From positions 1 to 52,318 of the forward strand of contig JAWQRM010000003.1 of the NCBI GenBank assembly GCA_033557675.1: 52,318 nucleotides of DNA, given 5' to 3'. The DNA is from Coptodactyla brooksi. Lineage: Eukaryota; Arthropoda; Insecta; Coleoptera; Scarabaeidae. This document shows, piece after piece, positions 37,109 through 48,692 of the stretch. Below the pieces are notes generated by a model. That model saw only the letters and a list, made by a program, of their open reading frames with translations, had not been told where the DNA came from and ran no database searches. Every line of letters begins with the position of its first letter. Positions within the stretch are counted from its first letter, which is position 1. The position numbers and the translations under genes were made by a program.

Positions 37109-38611
37109 GATCGTGAGGTGTCTTCACCTGAAAAACACGTATTTTAGCAATATGACGCAAGAAATTTGCCTGAAAAGTTTGTGATTACTCCAAATGTTTT
37201 CCATTTTTGTTTTCGCGACAAATATCGAAAAACTTAGAGCGGTTGAATTCCAAGTTAAAAATTTATTGTATCTAGCGCGATAATCTCAACTTTAGAGTCG
37301 AATGGCGTTATTAATAAGGTCGTATAGCTCGGTATGCGAGATAAATGTCGATCGAGTGTGAGACAAACAAAAGATAAAAGGTAACGAGCAAGAAAACTGG
37401 ATTATGCCATTATGAATTCCGTAATAACTCGAACCGCATTCGAAGGAATTAAACTACATAACAAGTTGCCGTTCACGTGATCTCCTTACATTGTCTCTAA
37501 ACTAGAAAAGACAATAGGCGTTGCGCCGCGCGTCATGTGACTTTAATTCTGGCGATTTTTCACGGTTATCGAGCGCGCGTTTCGCGTAACCAGCTTCCAA
37601 AATTAAAAATAAGTTACCTGGTTATTGCGGGGTTTTCGTAAGCAGATCAAAAGGTGCTTATTAACGTAAACTGTTAATATAATAATAGCCCATTCGATAA
37701 GTTTCGTAAACAGAGCCGAATTCCTTAACCGAACAGAATAATAACGCCGTCTTACCTTTCGAAAAAAAAAATGTTTTTCTTCTCCTTTCTCTGCCGAACG
37801 AAGCTACTTTGTCCGGGCGATCTGAACGTGTACTAATCGAGTCATATGCTCGAAGAACGGTCACCTGATAGTAAAATACGCAAACGCAGGTTGTAAATTT
37901 TCACACCTCGAGAAATCGTCAAGATAAGGAATTTGAACAATAAATTACCCGACGAGCGCGACATTATCGCGCCGTAATTGCCTGCTTATTGCGGCCGGAT
38001 TTTAGGCATTACCTTATCAACTTGTAGAGGTAATAACTTGATCGCTATATCGAGGACCCTTCGAGTACGAATTAGATTGTTAGAAAAAAATATAAGCCGA
38101 AACTGCGCCGATAGAGTATTTAGCTGCAATATTGGCAAGAGAATGTCGCGTGCAGCGTAACATCCACTTCTTTATTACACTCCAAAACTTGAGTAATAAG
38201 TTCAAAATGGAAAATATATGCAACGCCACCAGTTAGTCAATATTCCTGCATTATAAATACACTATCGACGTAGCTATTTCGTTACTTATTAGGGTAACTC
38301 ATTGATGCAAGTTAAAATATAACGTTAGAATCGTTCGTTTAAGTCCTATTACATAATACGGAACCAAAGTCGTTATATGCATCGCAATAACGGATAATAT
38401 CAGCCTTGAAACCTATCAATGCGTAACACCGTCTGATGACCACGTAGATTCGATTTTTTTGCATACTGAAAATCAAAAAAAAATCTTCAACATCACTTCG
38501 AGAACACGTGCAGTTCGATTCGATACTAGAAAAGTGTCATTATACGTGACGAGTACGCGATACAGCCCTTATCTTATCGAAAACATCATTATTGATGCAT
38601 TGTTCTAATTT
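37109..38611. other. Upstream region of the V-ATPase gene
   Basis: Mostly unique, moderately AT-rich DNA. On the minus strand a GTAAGA donor after GAAAG (near 37756) and the acceptor at 37128 could bound a 5' UTR intron. A 36-codon minus-strand frame at 38650-38540, starting MDEECLRVIGQLP, begins in the adjacent GC-rich block; it has no recognised homologue and could be an upstream ORF, a first exon, or chance. Confidence 0.35.
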
Positions 38612-38793
38612 AGGGAGCTGCCCGATCACGCGAAGACACTCCTCGTCCATTTGTTTAATTCGGAAAACTCCCGAGACGATTTCTTACGCTTAAACTTACG
38701 CTTAAGTTGATGAAAACGCACGGAAACGGTGATTTTATTAAACAACGTCCCCGCAAGGTCAGTCGAATAAAAAACCCTGAAATCGTACGCATA
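38612..38793. repeat. Duplicated GC-rich block, copy A
   Basis: Starts GGGAGCTGCCCGATCACGCG, continues through CCATTTGTTTAATTCGG and CCCGAGACGATTTCTTACGC, and ends AAATCGTACGCATA. It is a direct repeat of 40116-40329 with roughly 90 percent identity over the aligned parts. The two copies differ in the middle, where copy B has about 40 extra bases. Confidence 0.9.
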
Positions 38794-40115
38794 ATATTGT
38801 AATAAATTTTACTTATTACTTATTACAAATTTTATTGTAAGCTTAATTTTGTTAAGTTTATTAAATTTCGTTATAGATTACATACCGTTAACACTCTAAT
38901 ACAGTCTGTTGTATTTATTTTACGAGGTTTATTAGAAAATCTGTTTAAAATAATTAGAAATTCAACGTTTATCAATTGGCAATTCTACCAAATTTCATTA
39001 TGCTTATTAAACCTTGTTGAGCTTATTAAATTTTGTTGTGAATTATACACCAGTAACACTTTAATTAAGTTTATTGTCTTTATTTTGCGGGGTTTATTAG
39101 AAAATCTGTTTAAAGCAATCACTTCTATAATTCTGTCTATTAATTGACAGTTCTACCAAACGCCCTCATACATAAACTTAAAATATACCCGACTTATTTA
39201 CTGATTAATAAACTGTGGCAACAACTATTTAAGCGGTATCGTCCAAAACAAAATTTAAAATATTTCAGAACTTGATTTAGAAGTTAATTAACAGATATGT
39301 ATCTGAAACAGCATCTGTCAAAGTGACAGCGATGACAATCAATAGAATCTATAAAAAACCGGGTGATCTGTATGAGAATAAAAGAAATATTTATAGAAAC
39401 AATAAAACAAACTCTCAATGTAACTTAACCATTTAATTTAACGAAGTTTATTAGAAAATCGGGTATTAATTTATTATATATAAAATCTATCAATTGATAG
39501 ATTTTTCTATCAATTGTTTCTACCAAACGTTATTATACTAAAACATAAAATGTACCTCGTTTACTTACAGATTAATAAAGTCTTACAGCAATTATTTATA
39601 CAGTTTCAATCAGAATCAACTATTTGCGGTTTAAACAGTTATGAAAAGCATTAGTTATGCAAACCAAATAACAGCTGTCAATGTGACAGTGATGACATCT
39701 GACGTAACCTATATATAAATAATGTAATCGGTAAAAGAATAACGACATAATAATTTATAGGATTGGAAAATATAGTAAACACTCTTAATATAACTTTCAT
39801 TTAATATGTCCGGAACTTATTATGAAATCTACCGAACAATAATGAATCCGGTATCTATCAACTGATAATTCTACCAAATATTGTTAGATTTATTAAATTC
39901 TATTATGCTTATTTCATTTTGTCATAGATTACACACCAGTAACACTTTAATAAAGTTTATTATCTTTATTTTACAAAGTTTATTAGAAAATTTGCTTAAA
40001 GCAATTACTTCTATAATTGTGTCTATCAATTGACAGTTCTACCAAACGCTCTTGTATAAACTTAAAATATACCTTATTTATTTACTGATTAATAAACTAT
40101 AGCAACAATTATTTA
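38794..40115. repeat. Satellite block with ~885 bp higher-order unit (copy of 42.3-43.65 kb)
   Basis: Monomers marked by CAATTGACAGTTCTACCAAACG-type motifs recur at 39140, 39515, 39855 and 40027. Spacings of 375, 340 and 172 bp make a higher-order unit of about 887 bp. The whole block aligns with 42.33-43.65 kb at an offset of 3,535-3,538 bp and high identity. Confidence 0.85.
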
Positions 40116-40329
40116 AGGGAGCTGCCCGATCACGCGAAGACACTCCTCGTCCATTTGTTTAATTCGGAAAACTCCCGAGACGATTTCTTACGCTTAACGA
40201 CCGGGTCGCGGGTATCCGCGTCGTTTAATCGAAGATAAAGTTGACGAAAACGCACGGAAACGGTGATTTTATTAAACATTATGTCCCCGCAAGGTCGGTC
40301 GAATAAAAAACCTTGAAATCGTACGCATA
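40116..40329. repeat. Duplicated GC-rich block, copy B
   Basis: Direct repeat of 38612-38793. It begins exactly where satellite sequence stops (after ATTATTTAAG) and includes an extra GC-rich segment at 40197-40237 (CGACCGGGTCGCGGG). Beyond it, unique DNA continues to about 41.45 kb. Confidence 0.9.
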
Positions 40330-41500
40330 TCTCTTTACGAAGTTACGTAATAATTCTCTTTTGCGCGCGCGTCCATTCATTATCGCAATTATCATCTCGA
40401 AAAATAAAAACGCGACGCGTTCTAGAAAACCTTTCGGACGACAGGGAGAAAAAAAAAACTTTACGATGCCGCAAACCGACGCGACGCATCACGTTTCGAC
40501 CGTAAACGTTAAATTAACAGTCTAATATTCGTAAGCACGAAAACAATACCCGTCGCGTTACCTAAATCAATTATTTCTACTCGAAAAGGAAACTTCTAAG
40601 AAACATTTTTAAGCCGCAACTTTTTCGCTCTTTTTCGCTCGACTGTACGTTTCGTGTCACGCGGTAAATACTGTAAATAATGAAATAAAATAAGGTCCTG
40701 TACGTGCCCAGGTGGCAAGACATTGACCGTATTATTCAATATTTCGTGTCAAGGTGTTTTCAAAGCGTACACATCGAGATCGATATAAAACTGTACCGAG
40801 TTATTTGTCATCGATCAATAAACCGACAACCGCGACCAATAAAATCGGTAATTAACTGAAGCAATATAAAAACAATCGCCCGATACGTTTGTGTGCAAGG
40901 TCAAATTTAAAGCCGCAACTTCACGTCAACTTTTGACGTTGACAGTTCCATGGAAACGTCAAAAGACGCGACGCCAACCCTCTAAAACCAAAAAAAAAGG
41001 CGCGCGAAAATTAAACGAACGCTTCCTCGAATTTAATTGCGCCAGATTCGAAACAACAACAAAAAAAACTCTCTCTCTTATCGTATAGTGAATTCTAACC
41101 GATAACGTTGCCGCTCCGCAAAACGCTCAGCAATTACAAGAGGTCGGAAAAAGTCGAAACATTCGGGGAACGTTAGTAATGAGATCGCGGAAATTGCTTA
41201 CCCTCGGGTGGACGTCCAATTAGTCCTTATTAGCTTCGAAAACAACAAAACACGTGACGAAACGATGATTGCGGGCAACGGCGCGATGTCGAGCCGACTT
41301 TAAACTTGAATTGACTGCGAGGTTGCGCTAATTTTGTGTAGTTTAAAGCTATTGAGTTGCCGCTACTTTATGCGGCCGTAGTGGGGAGAAATTACAAGTT
41401 ATTAAGCTCAGAATGTTCAGATGAAAAGAGCTTTGAACTCGTTATCAGCTCAATGAATAGGGATTTAAATGTGCAGCTATGTTTGACTATTAACACTCCT
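40330..41500. other. Unique intergenic DNA between satellite blocks
   Basis: Moderately GC-rich, non-repetitive DNA with CGTCAACTTTTGACGTTGACAG palindromic similarity near 40922 and no convincing open frame. It may hold the promoter or first exons of the minus-strand V-ATPase gene, but I cannot place a start site. Confidence 0.35.
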
Positions 41501-44255
41501 TGTTTTCTGTAAAACTTCCATTTATTATCTATAATTATTATCTACAAGTGTCTAATAAATTTAATACAATGTTTCCACTATTTTTCAACTGCTTAAAGCA
41601 ATTATAAACGGAATGTCTATCCATTGACATTTCTACCAAACGTTCCTACACTTAAACACTAAATATATCTTGTTTATTTACTGATTAACAAACTCTATCA
41701 GCAATTACTTAAGTGGCATCGACAAAAACAGAAATTATAACATTTCAAATTTTGTTTATGCAACCCAAACAACATCTGTCAATATGACAGCTGTGACACT
41801 CGATATAACCAATTAAAAACTTTCCATCTGCTTTAAATGAGAATAACAGAATTATTTTCAGTAACAGTAAGACAACCTCTTAATATAGCTTAACCATTTA
41901 ATTTAACGGAGTTTATTAGAAAATCGAGTTAAACAATTATTAATTTATTATACAAAAATCTATCAATTGATAATTTTTTCTATCTATTGTTTCCACCAAG
42001 CGTTGTTATATTCAAACATAACATATACCTCGTTTATTTACAGTTTAACAACGTCTTACAGCAATTATTTATGCAGTTTCAATAAAAAACAACTAAAGTT
42101 TAAACAGTTATTAAAAGTATTCGATATGCAAACCAAATAACAGCTGTCAATATGACAGTAATGACATCACACATAACTTATAAACAAATCATATAATCTG
42201 TAAAAAAATAACACAATAATTTAAAGGACTGGAAAATGTATTAAACATTCTTAATGTAATTTTCATTTGATATGTACGGAATTTATTATGAAATCTACTG
42301 AACAATAAAAAATTCGGTATCTACTAATTGACAGTTCTATCAAATTTCGTTATACTTATTACAAATTTGATTTTAAGCTTGATTCTGTTAAGTTTATTAA
42401 ATTTTGTTATAAATTACATACCGTTAACACTCTAATAAAGTCTGTTGTTTTTATTTTACAAAGTTTATCAGAAAATCTGTTTAAAATAATTACAAATGCA
42501 ATGTCTATCAATTGACAATTCTACCAAATTTCATTATGTTTACTAAATTTTGTTATGTTTATTAAAATTTGTTATGGATCACGCACCAGTAGCGCTTTAA
42601 TAAAGTTTATTGTCCAGATTTTAAAAAGTTTATTAGAAAATCTACTGAAAACAATTATTGCCATAATTGTGTCTATCAATTGACAGTTCTACCAAACGCT
42701 CTTGTATATAAACTTAAAATATACCCGATTTATTTACTGATTAATAAACTGTACCAACAATTATTTAAGCGGTATCGTCCAAAACGAAATTTAAAATATT
42801 TCAGAATTTTTATTTAAAAGTTAAATTAACAGATATGTATCTGAAACAGCATCTGTCAAAGTGACAGCGATGACAACCAATAGAATCTATAAAAAAGCGT
42901 GTGATCTGTATGAGAATAAAACAAATATTTATAGAAACAATAAAACAAACTCTCAATGTAACTTAACCATTTAATTTAACGAAGTTTATTAGAAAATCGG
43001 GTATTAATTTATTATATATAAAATCTATCAATTGATAGATTTTTCTATCAATTGTTTCTACCAAACGTTATTATACTAAAACATAAAATGTACCTAGTTT
43101 ACTTACAGATTAATAAAGTCTTACTGCAATTTATGCAGTTTCAATCAGAAACAACTATTTGAAGTTTAAACAGTTATGAAAAGTATTAGTTATGCAAACC
43201 AAATAACAGCTGTCAATGTGACAGTGATGACATCCGATATAACCTATATACATATAATATAATCGCTAAAAGAATAACAATATAATAATTTACAGGATTG
43301 GAAAATGTAGTAAAAATTCTTAATATAACTTTCATTTAATACGTCCGGAATTTATTATAAAATCTACTGAACAATAATGAATCCGGTATCTACCAACTGA
43401 CAATTCTATCAAATTTTGTTAGATTTATTAAATTCTATTATGCTTATTACATTTTGTCATAGATTACACACCAGTAACACTTTAATAAAGTTTATTATCT
43501 TTATTTTACAAAGTTTATTAGAAAATCTGCTTAAAACAATTATTGCTATAATTGTGTCTATCAATTGACAGTTCTACCAAACGCTCTTGTGTAAACTTAA
43601 AATATACCTTATTTATTTAGTGATTAATAAACTATAGCAACAATTATTTAAGCGGCGCTATCGTCCAAAACAAAACTTAAAATATTTCAAATTTTGATTT
43701 AAATGATAAATTAACAGATGTGTATCTCAAACGGCATCTGTCAAAGTGACAGCGATGACGATCAATATAACCTATAAACACGGCGTGCGGTTTGTATGAG
43801 AATAACAATTATTTATAATGATATTTTTAATAATAATATTTCGTTCAATGAAATTTGATGGAAAATCCGAATTAAACAATTATTATTTAAAAATCTATCA
43901 ATTGATACATTCTTTTAATTGTTTCTACCAAACGTTCTTATACCTAAACATAAAGTACACAGCGTTTATTTACTGATTTATAAAGTCTACAATTGGTAAA
44001 AGAATTCTAAATATAACTTTTTTAAAATTATTCTTAATATATCTAGAAGTTAAGCTTTGTTGTTCTAAATTAATTATAAAATCTACTAAATAAGAATGAA
44101 TCTATCAATTGACAGTTCTACCAAACGTTGCAATACAAATGACATCTGTCAATGTGACAGCGATGACATTCGACATAACCTATAAGCAAACCTTATAAGA
44201 ATAACAACGAAAATATCTATAGTAATGGAAAAAGTAGTAAAAATTCGTAATGTAG
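41500..44255. repeat. Satellite array, higher-order unit ~885 bp, ending in LIPT2
   Basis: TCTACCAAACG-type monomer marks occur at 41623, 41985, 42325, 42510, 42678, 43050, 43395, 43562, 43915 and 44107; 42678 to 43562 repeats as an 884 bp unit. A second mark, TGTCAA-GTGACAG-GATGACA, occurs at 41773, 42140, 42848, 43206, 43733 and 44148. The last monomer runs through the LIPT2 5' end to about 44255. Confidence 0.9.
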
Positions 44256-45057
44256 GCAGAATGAGTTATTTAAAAGCCTTAAAATTACAAAATGACATCG
44301 CAAATCTACATAAAATAAGCATTAATAATAATAATGATCATTGTGACCCTATGGACACTTTAATATTAGTCGAACACCCTCCTGTGTACACAATAGGCAT
44401 CCGCACTAAAACTTACACCCTCGAGGATGAATTGCGGTTAAAGAAAACCGGTAAAAGCCGAGAGCTTTTAAAATACCTGGAAATATGGCACATAAGTTTT
44501 TATGTGACACCGAAAGCTTTCAGGGGCAGAATTTTACAAAACAAATAGAGGGGGCCTCATCACGTTCCACGGCCCGGGTCAACTCGTCGTGTATCCCATA
44601 CTGAACTTAAAAAACTACAATTCGAGCATGAAATGGTACATTTGCAGCATCGAAAAGACCGTTATTGATATGTGTGAGAAATTTGGTTTGAACGCCACGA
44701 CGTCGCCTCATACCGGAGTGTGGATTGGAGATAATAAAGTAAAAAGCATTTAAAATAGTATACCATTTAAATATGGTTCAATTTTAGATTTGCGCGATCG
44801 GCGTTCACGGTAGTCGATACGTAACGATGCACGGTCTGGCTATTAATTGTTGTGTAGACTTGAATTGGTACAAACACATCGTACCATGCGGTATAGAGGA
44901 TAAGGGAGTGACTTCTTTAAGTAACGAACTAAAACGAACAGTGAAAATAGAAGAAGTTGTACCGGAATTTATGGAATCTTTTAGAAAGTACTTTAATTGT
45001 AAGTTTATCGAGAGTGATATTGAAAATGTAACTAAGAGAGAAATAAATTACAAATAG
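44225..45057 (+). CDS. LIPT2: Octanoyl-[ACP]:protein N-octanoyltransferase, mitochondrial (LIPT2/LipB)
   Basis: Exons 44225..44450, 44524..44738 and 44788..45057 join in frame to 236 residues, close to the usual eukaryotic LIPT2 length. The LipB signature RGGLITFHGPGQL is at 84-96. The catalytic Lys is 147 (K followed by ICAIGVHG) and the acyl-thioester Cys is 181 in VPCGI; both catalytic residues are present. LIPT2 moves octanoyl groups from mitochondrial acyl carrier protein to the glycine cleavage H protein, the first step of lipoate synthesis. The start ATG is supported by the conserved VVKIRNVGRMSYLKALKLQ opening. No strong mitochondrial presequence is visible, so an upstream exon is possible. 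The first 30 coding bases and the upstream DNA are homologous to the adjacent satellite. Confidence 0.93.
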
Positions 45058-45092
45058 AAACCTGTTATGGGTTCATGTAATCCTTCAGGAAT

Positions 45093-45098
45093 AATAAA
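45093..45098 (+). terminator. Poly(A) signal of LIPT2
   Basis: AATAAA lies 36 bp after the stop codon. Confidence 0.6.
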
Positions 45099-45109
45099 GT
45101 TAAATAAAA

Positions 45110-46730
45110 AGACATGTAAATACATTAATAATTTATTACAGTGTTATAATTTTCATCACATTAAGAAGAAAACCATTTCTAGATCAGAAATAATTATAAA
45201 GAAATAACTATAAAATAAAAAAGGAAACTGCTCAAGCCAGCTTTTCAAAATTCACCAATATTGTACATAAATAATTGTATATTGATTTTAAATTTACAGA
45301 ATAAAGACATTTTTGCTATTTACTGAGATATTAATTTTCAAAGTTTGCTGTCGTGATCATTTTCATCAATTAAAAGGAATGACATTTCTAATTTAGAAAT
45401 AACTATAAATTAGCTTTAATTTGAAGATTTTTATAGACAAGTGATTAGATAATAAGAAAAAAATTAACATAATTAAATACATTTATTTTCTTTTATGATA
45501 ACAGTGTTTAAAATTGATAATTGTTAAATGCAGCATCGTCTTCTAAAAGCTCTAATAAAATGGAAACTTCTCAAGGCAGCTTTTCAAAATTCACTGATAT
45601 TATAGAAAAGTGATTGTATATTGATATTAAATTTATATAATAATGACGTTTTTGCTAAATTAAAAAATAAATTTTTTTTTATTCTGCAAATTTTTACTAA
45701 ATTTGCAGAATAAAAATACTTTGCTATTTACTGAGATATTAATGCTTAAAGTTTCCTGTCATGATAATACATTAGCAATTAAAAAGAAAAGTATTTCTAG
45801 GTCAGAAATAACTCAATAAATTAGTTTTAATTTCGACATTTTTATATTTTAATAATTAGATAATGAGAAAAGAATTAACGTAATTAAAAACATTTATTTT
45901 CTTCTATGATAACTGTGAGCGTTTTATAAAAGTTTTAATAAAAAGGAAACTGCTCAAGCCAGGTTTACAAAATTCACCAGTATTGTACAAAAATAATTAT
46001 ATATTGATTTTATATTTACAGAATAACGATATTTTTACTACTTACCGAGATATTAAGGCTCAAAGTTTGGTGTCATAATATACCATCAATTAAAAAGAAA
46101 ACCATTTCTAGATCAGAAATAACTATAAATTAACTGTAGTTTCAAGATTTTTATAGACTAATAATTATACAATAAGAAAAAATTTAACGCAATTAAACAC
46201 ATTTATTTTCTTCTATAATAACAGTATCTAAAATGCATAATTAGTAATTTCAGCCATGTTGAACAAGCATTTTCTAAACGCATTAATAAAAAGGAAACTG
46301 CTCAAGCCAGCTTTTCAAAATTCACCAATATTGTACAAAAATAATTGTATATTAATACTAAATTTACAGAATAAAAATATTTTTATTATTTACCGAGATA
46401 GGTATTAATGCCCAAAGTTCCCTGTCATGATGACAGGGAAACAATGACAGAACATTATTCATTAAAAAGAAAAGCATTTCTAGATCAAAAATAATTATGA
46501 ATTATACAGATTGATTTTCTTCTACAATAACAGTATCTAAAAAGCATAATTAGTAGCTTTGACCAGGTTGAACAAGCATTTTCTAAAAGCATTAATAAAA
46601 GGGAAACTACTCAAGTCAGCTTTTCAAAATTCACCAATATTATAGAAAAGTGATTGTATATTGATACTAAATTTGCAGAATAAGAATATTTTTGAATTTC
46701 TGAATCAGAAATAACTTTTGGTGTTGAATG
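45110..46730. repeat. Tandem repeat, about 5 copies of 300-380 bp
   Basis: The mark AAACTGCTCAAGCCAGCTTTTCAAAATTCACC recurs near 45229, 45568, 45950, 46309 and 46608. Each copy includes a TTTACTGAGATATTAAT-CAAAGTTT-CTGTCATGAT segment and a CATTTCTAGATCAGAAATAA segment. It fills the space between the convergent LIPT2 and MCM3 genes. A stray partial copy lies at 48785-48895. Confidence 0.85.
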
Positions 46731-46785
46731 TTATATTAATAATAACGTAGCTTACAAAAACAATAAATTTTAGAAAGTACCAAAC

Positions 46786-46791
46786 TTTATT
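46786..46791 (-). terminator. Poly(A) signal of MCM3
   Basis: AATAAA on the minus strand lies 35 bp after the MCM3 stop codon. Confidence 0.6.
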
Positions 46792-46825
46792 TTACTGGCA
46801 TTACATTGTATTAATAGAAAAAGCA

Positions 46826-48086
46826 TTAAATAAGAAAAACAATCCCATCAGACAGCATAATCTGGTTGTCTTCGGTCATTCTTTCGATTGCAGCATTTAT
46901 TTCCATCTGCGAGAACGGTTCGGAGGAATGTTGCGTGTTGATGCTGTCTTTAACTTTGGCTAGACTGAGAGATTGCGCTCTACATTCGCGGAATGTCATC
47001 TGAAGTCCGTTTTTAAACTTACTCAGCCTAAAATGGAAATATTTAAGTCAATTCTTGTTAAGGAGGGAACTTTTACCTGTCCTCTGATATAGATCCAGCG
47101 GTTACGTCCATATCTTCGGCATTCTCATCGTTAGTTGCTGCAATTTCTACAACTTGCTCTTCTGAGTGTGTCGAGCTTTGAGTCGGTGGTAATGGTTGAA
47201 CTCCATCGATGTCATCATCATTGTTTCTCTAAAGAAAACGAAGAGGAATGTCAAAAAGATAAGAAAAGAAATACACTTACTCCTGCCCTAGTACGTTTAC
47301 TCCTTTGACTGCTGACCACTTCTTCCGCTTCGTCGTTTTCACTTTCGGAATTCCTCCTGCGCTTCTTCTTCTCTTTCTCCAGCACCTTCTTGAAGTACGC
47401 GTACTGGACCAGTTCTATGGCGGCGTTCGCGTCTTGCGCGTCGACCGACCTGGACATCCGGGCCTTGGCGTGGGCCGTGGCCAAACGGATCATGGTCTCC
47501 AGCGTCCGGGCGGTCACGGGCTGGGTCTAAAACGAACCGTCAACGCCCGACTTCGCTTCTCCTTCGAATTCTTACCCTCGCAACGTCCGATTCCAGCACA
47601 TCTTCGGATCGCAGCTTCGAGTACTCATCCGAGATGATTTCGGACGCCTCCTCCGTGAGGGTGGGCCTGAGAATCTTCACGAAGTGAACGTACTTGCGCA
47701 TGAAGTCGACGCTCAGGATCTTGTCCGTCCTCTTGCGGTTCCCTCCGTGCAGGAGCGGATCGAACTTCTCGTACATCGGGAGCTCCTTCTCGTCGTCCAG
47801 GTCGGGCCTGCGCGTGCTCAGCGCATCAACGGAAGACCCCATGGGGAGGACTTCACCGTCCTGTTCCGAAGGGTTCCTAAAATCATCAAAATTACAATAG
47901 AAACCAAGCTCTTAGTGAGTCGGACGTGATACCCCACCTGTACCTATGCATGCGGACCACGTGATCAGATATCATTAGATCCGTGTCTTCGTCCACCGTG
48001 TCCAGCACGACAAATAATAAATCGAAACGCGACAACAGAGAATCCTGCAATCCTATATTTTCCATTGGTGTTTTATATTGATCGTA
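46826..48086 (-). CDS. Mcm3: DNA replication licensing factor MCM3, C-terminal part
   Basis: Five minus-strand exons (48086..47938, 47876..47576, 47526..47281, 47228..47077, 47027..46826) join in frame to 349 residues and a stop. The first visible exon opens at YDQYKTPMENIGLQDSLLSR, which carries the SRF arginine-finger motif of the MCM AAA+ domain. Next come the MHRYR region and the TARTLETMIRLATAHAKARM lid helices. A Lys/Glu-rich segment (KEKKKRRR) that should act as nuclear signal follows, and a small C-terminal domain ends in GIVFLI. This equals about residues 460 to the end of a typical 810-residue MCM3, a subunit of the MCM2-7 helicase. The first ~460 residues (zinc-binding domain, Walker A and B) are not found in the 4.2 kb upstream. 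Splice sites and frame are intact, so a pseudogene is unlikely on this evidence. Confidence 0.93.
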
Positions 48087-48239
48087 CTGAAAAGGAAAAG
48101 GTAAAGCAAACTGGGACACGTTTGCGAACAGAGTAAGATGACACTGTAATAGGTAACCATATAACACAAGAGTTTAGATAAATGTAAGTACTTGTTTAAA
48201 TAATGTGTGGTATAATTAATAAATAATTTGAACATTTTA

Positions 48240-48500
48240 GTTAAAATATATTTTCCTCAGACGTTTCACTACCCTCTGGAAACATCATCAGTGACCTACA
48301 AGATTTTTAAAAAATATGTTATAACATATCACAATACAAAGTAAATTACTTTCACAACAATCTAAATTATATATCTTTATTAATTTTATCTATGTAATAT
48401 TGTTCGATTAAATCCACTTTTCTGTCCTTGTTACAAAGGGACACTAATTGTACATTTTTAAAGTCTATTTTGTGTCCCGTAGAGATTTGATGACAATAAA
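48240..48500 (-). mobile_element. Penelope-like element 3' end fragment
   Basis: On the minus strand the sequence encodes STGHKIDFKNVQL...NKDRKVDLIEQYYIDKI, the end of a GIY-YIG endonuclease as in Penelope-like elements. The CTGATGATGTTTCCAGAGGG and GTGAAACGTC tail follows. It is truncated at the 5' side. Confidence 0.7.
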
Positions 48501-48503
48501 TTT

Positions 48504-48692
48504 ATGATAAATGTTATTAAAAGCACCAACTATAATTTACCTTTTACCATAAAAAATTCACTACAATTTCTAGACATAATTAAAAAAGAAGACATCGAAA
48601 ATTGTATTCCCGTATCTTTTGATATAGTTAATTTACCCACTAATGTATCTATTCAAGACACTATTATATCTTTTTTTATTGTAGGAGTTTTA
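48504..48692 (+). mobile_element. Penelope-like reverse transcriptase fragment
   Basis: A 63-codon frame includes IPVSFDIVNLPTNVSIQDTI, matching the early reverse transcriptase motif (SFDVVSLFTNVP-type) of Penelope-like elements. It is in opposite orientation to the adjacent tail fragment, so the two are not one intact copy. Confidence 0.6.

Noticed and set aside
38794..44255. Regularly spaced repeats considered as a CRISPR-like array
   Set aside because: Units are hundreds of bases long, diverged and AT-rich in a spliced eukaryotic genome; this is satellite DNA.
44451..44548. Extension of the LIPT2 first exon by reading through
   Set aside because: A GT-AG splice to 44524 restores GAEFYKTNRGG, the conserved LipB sequence; the read-through peptide has no similarity.
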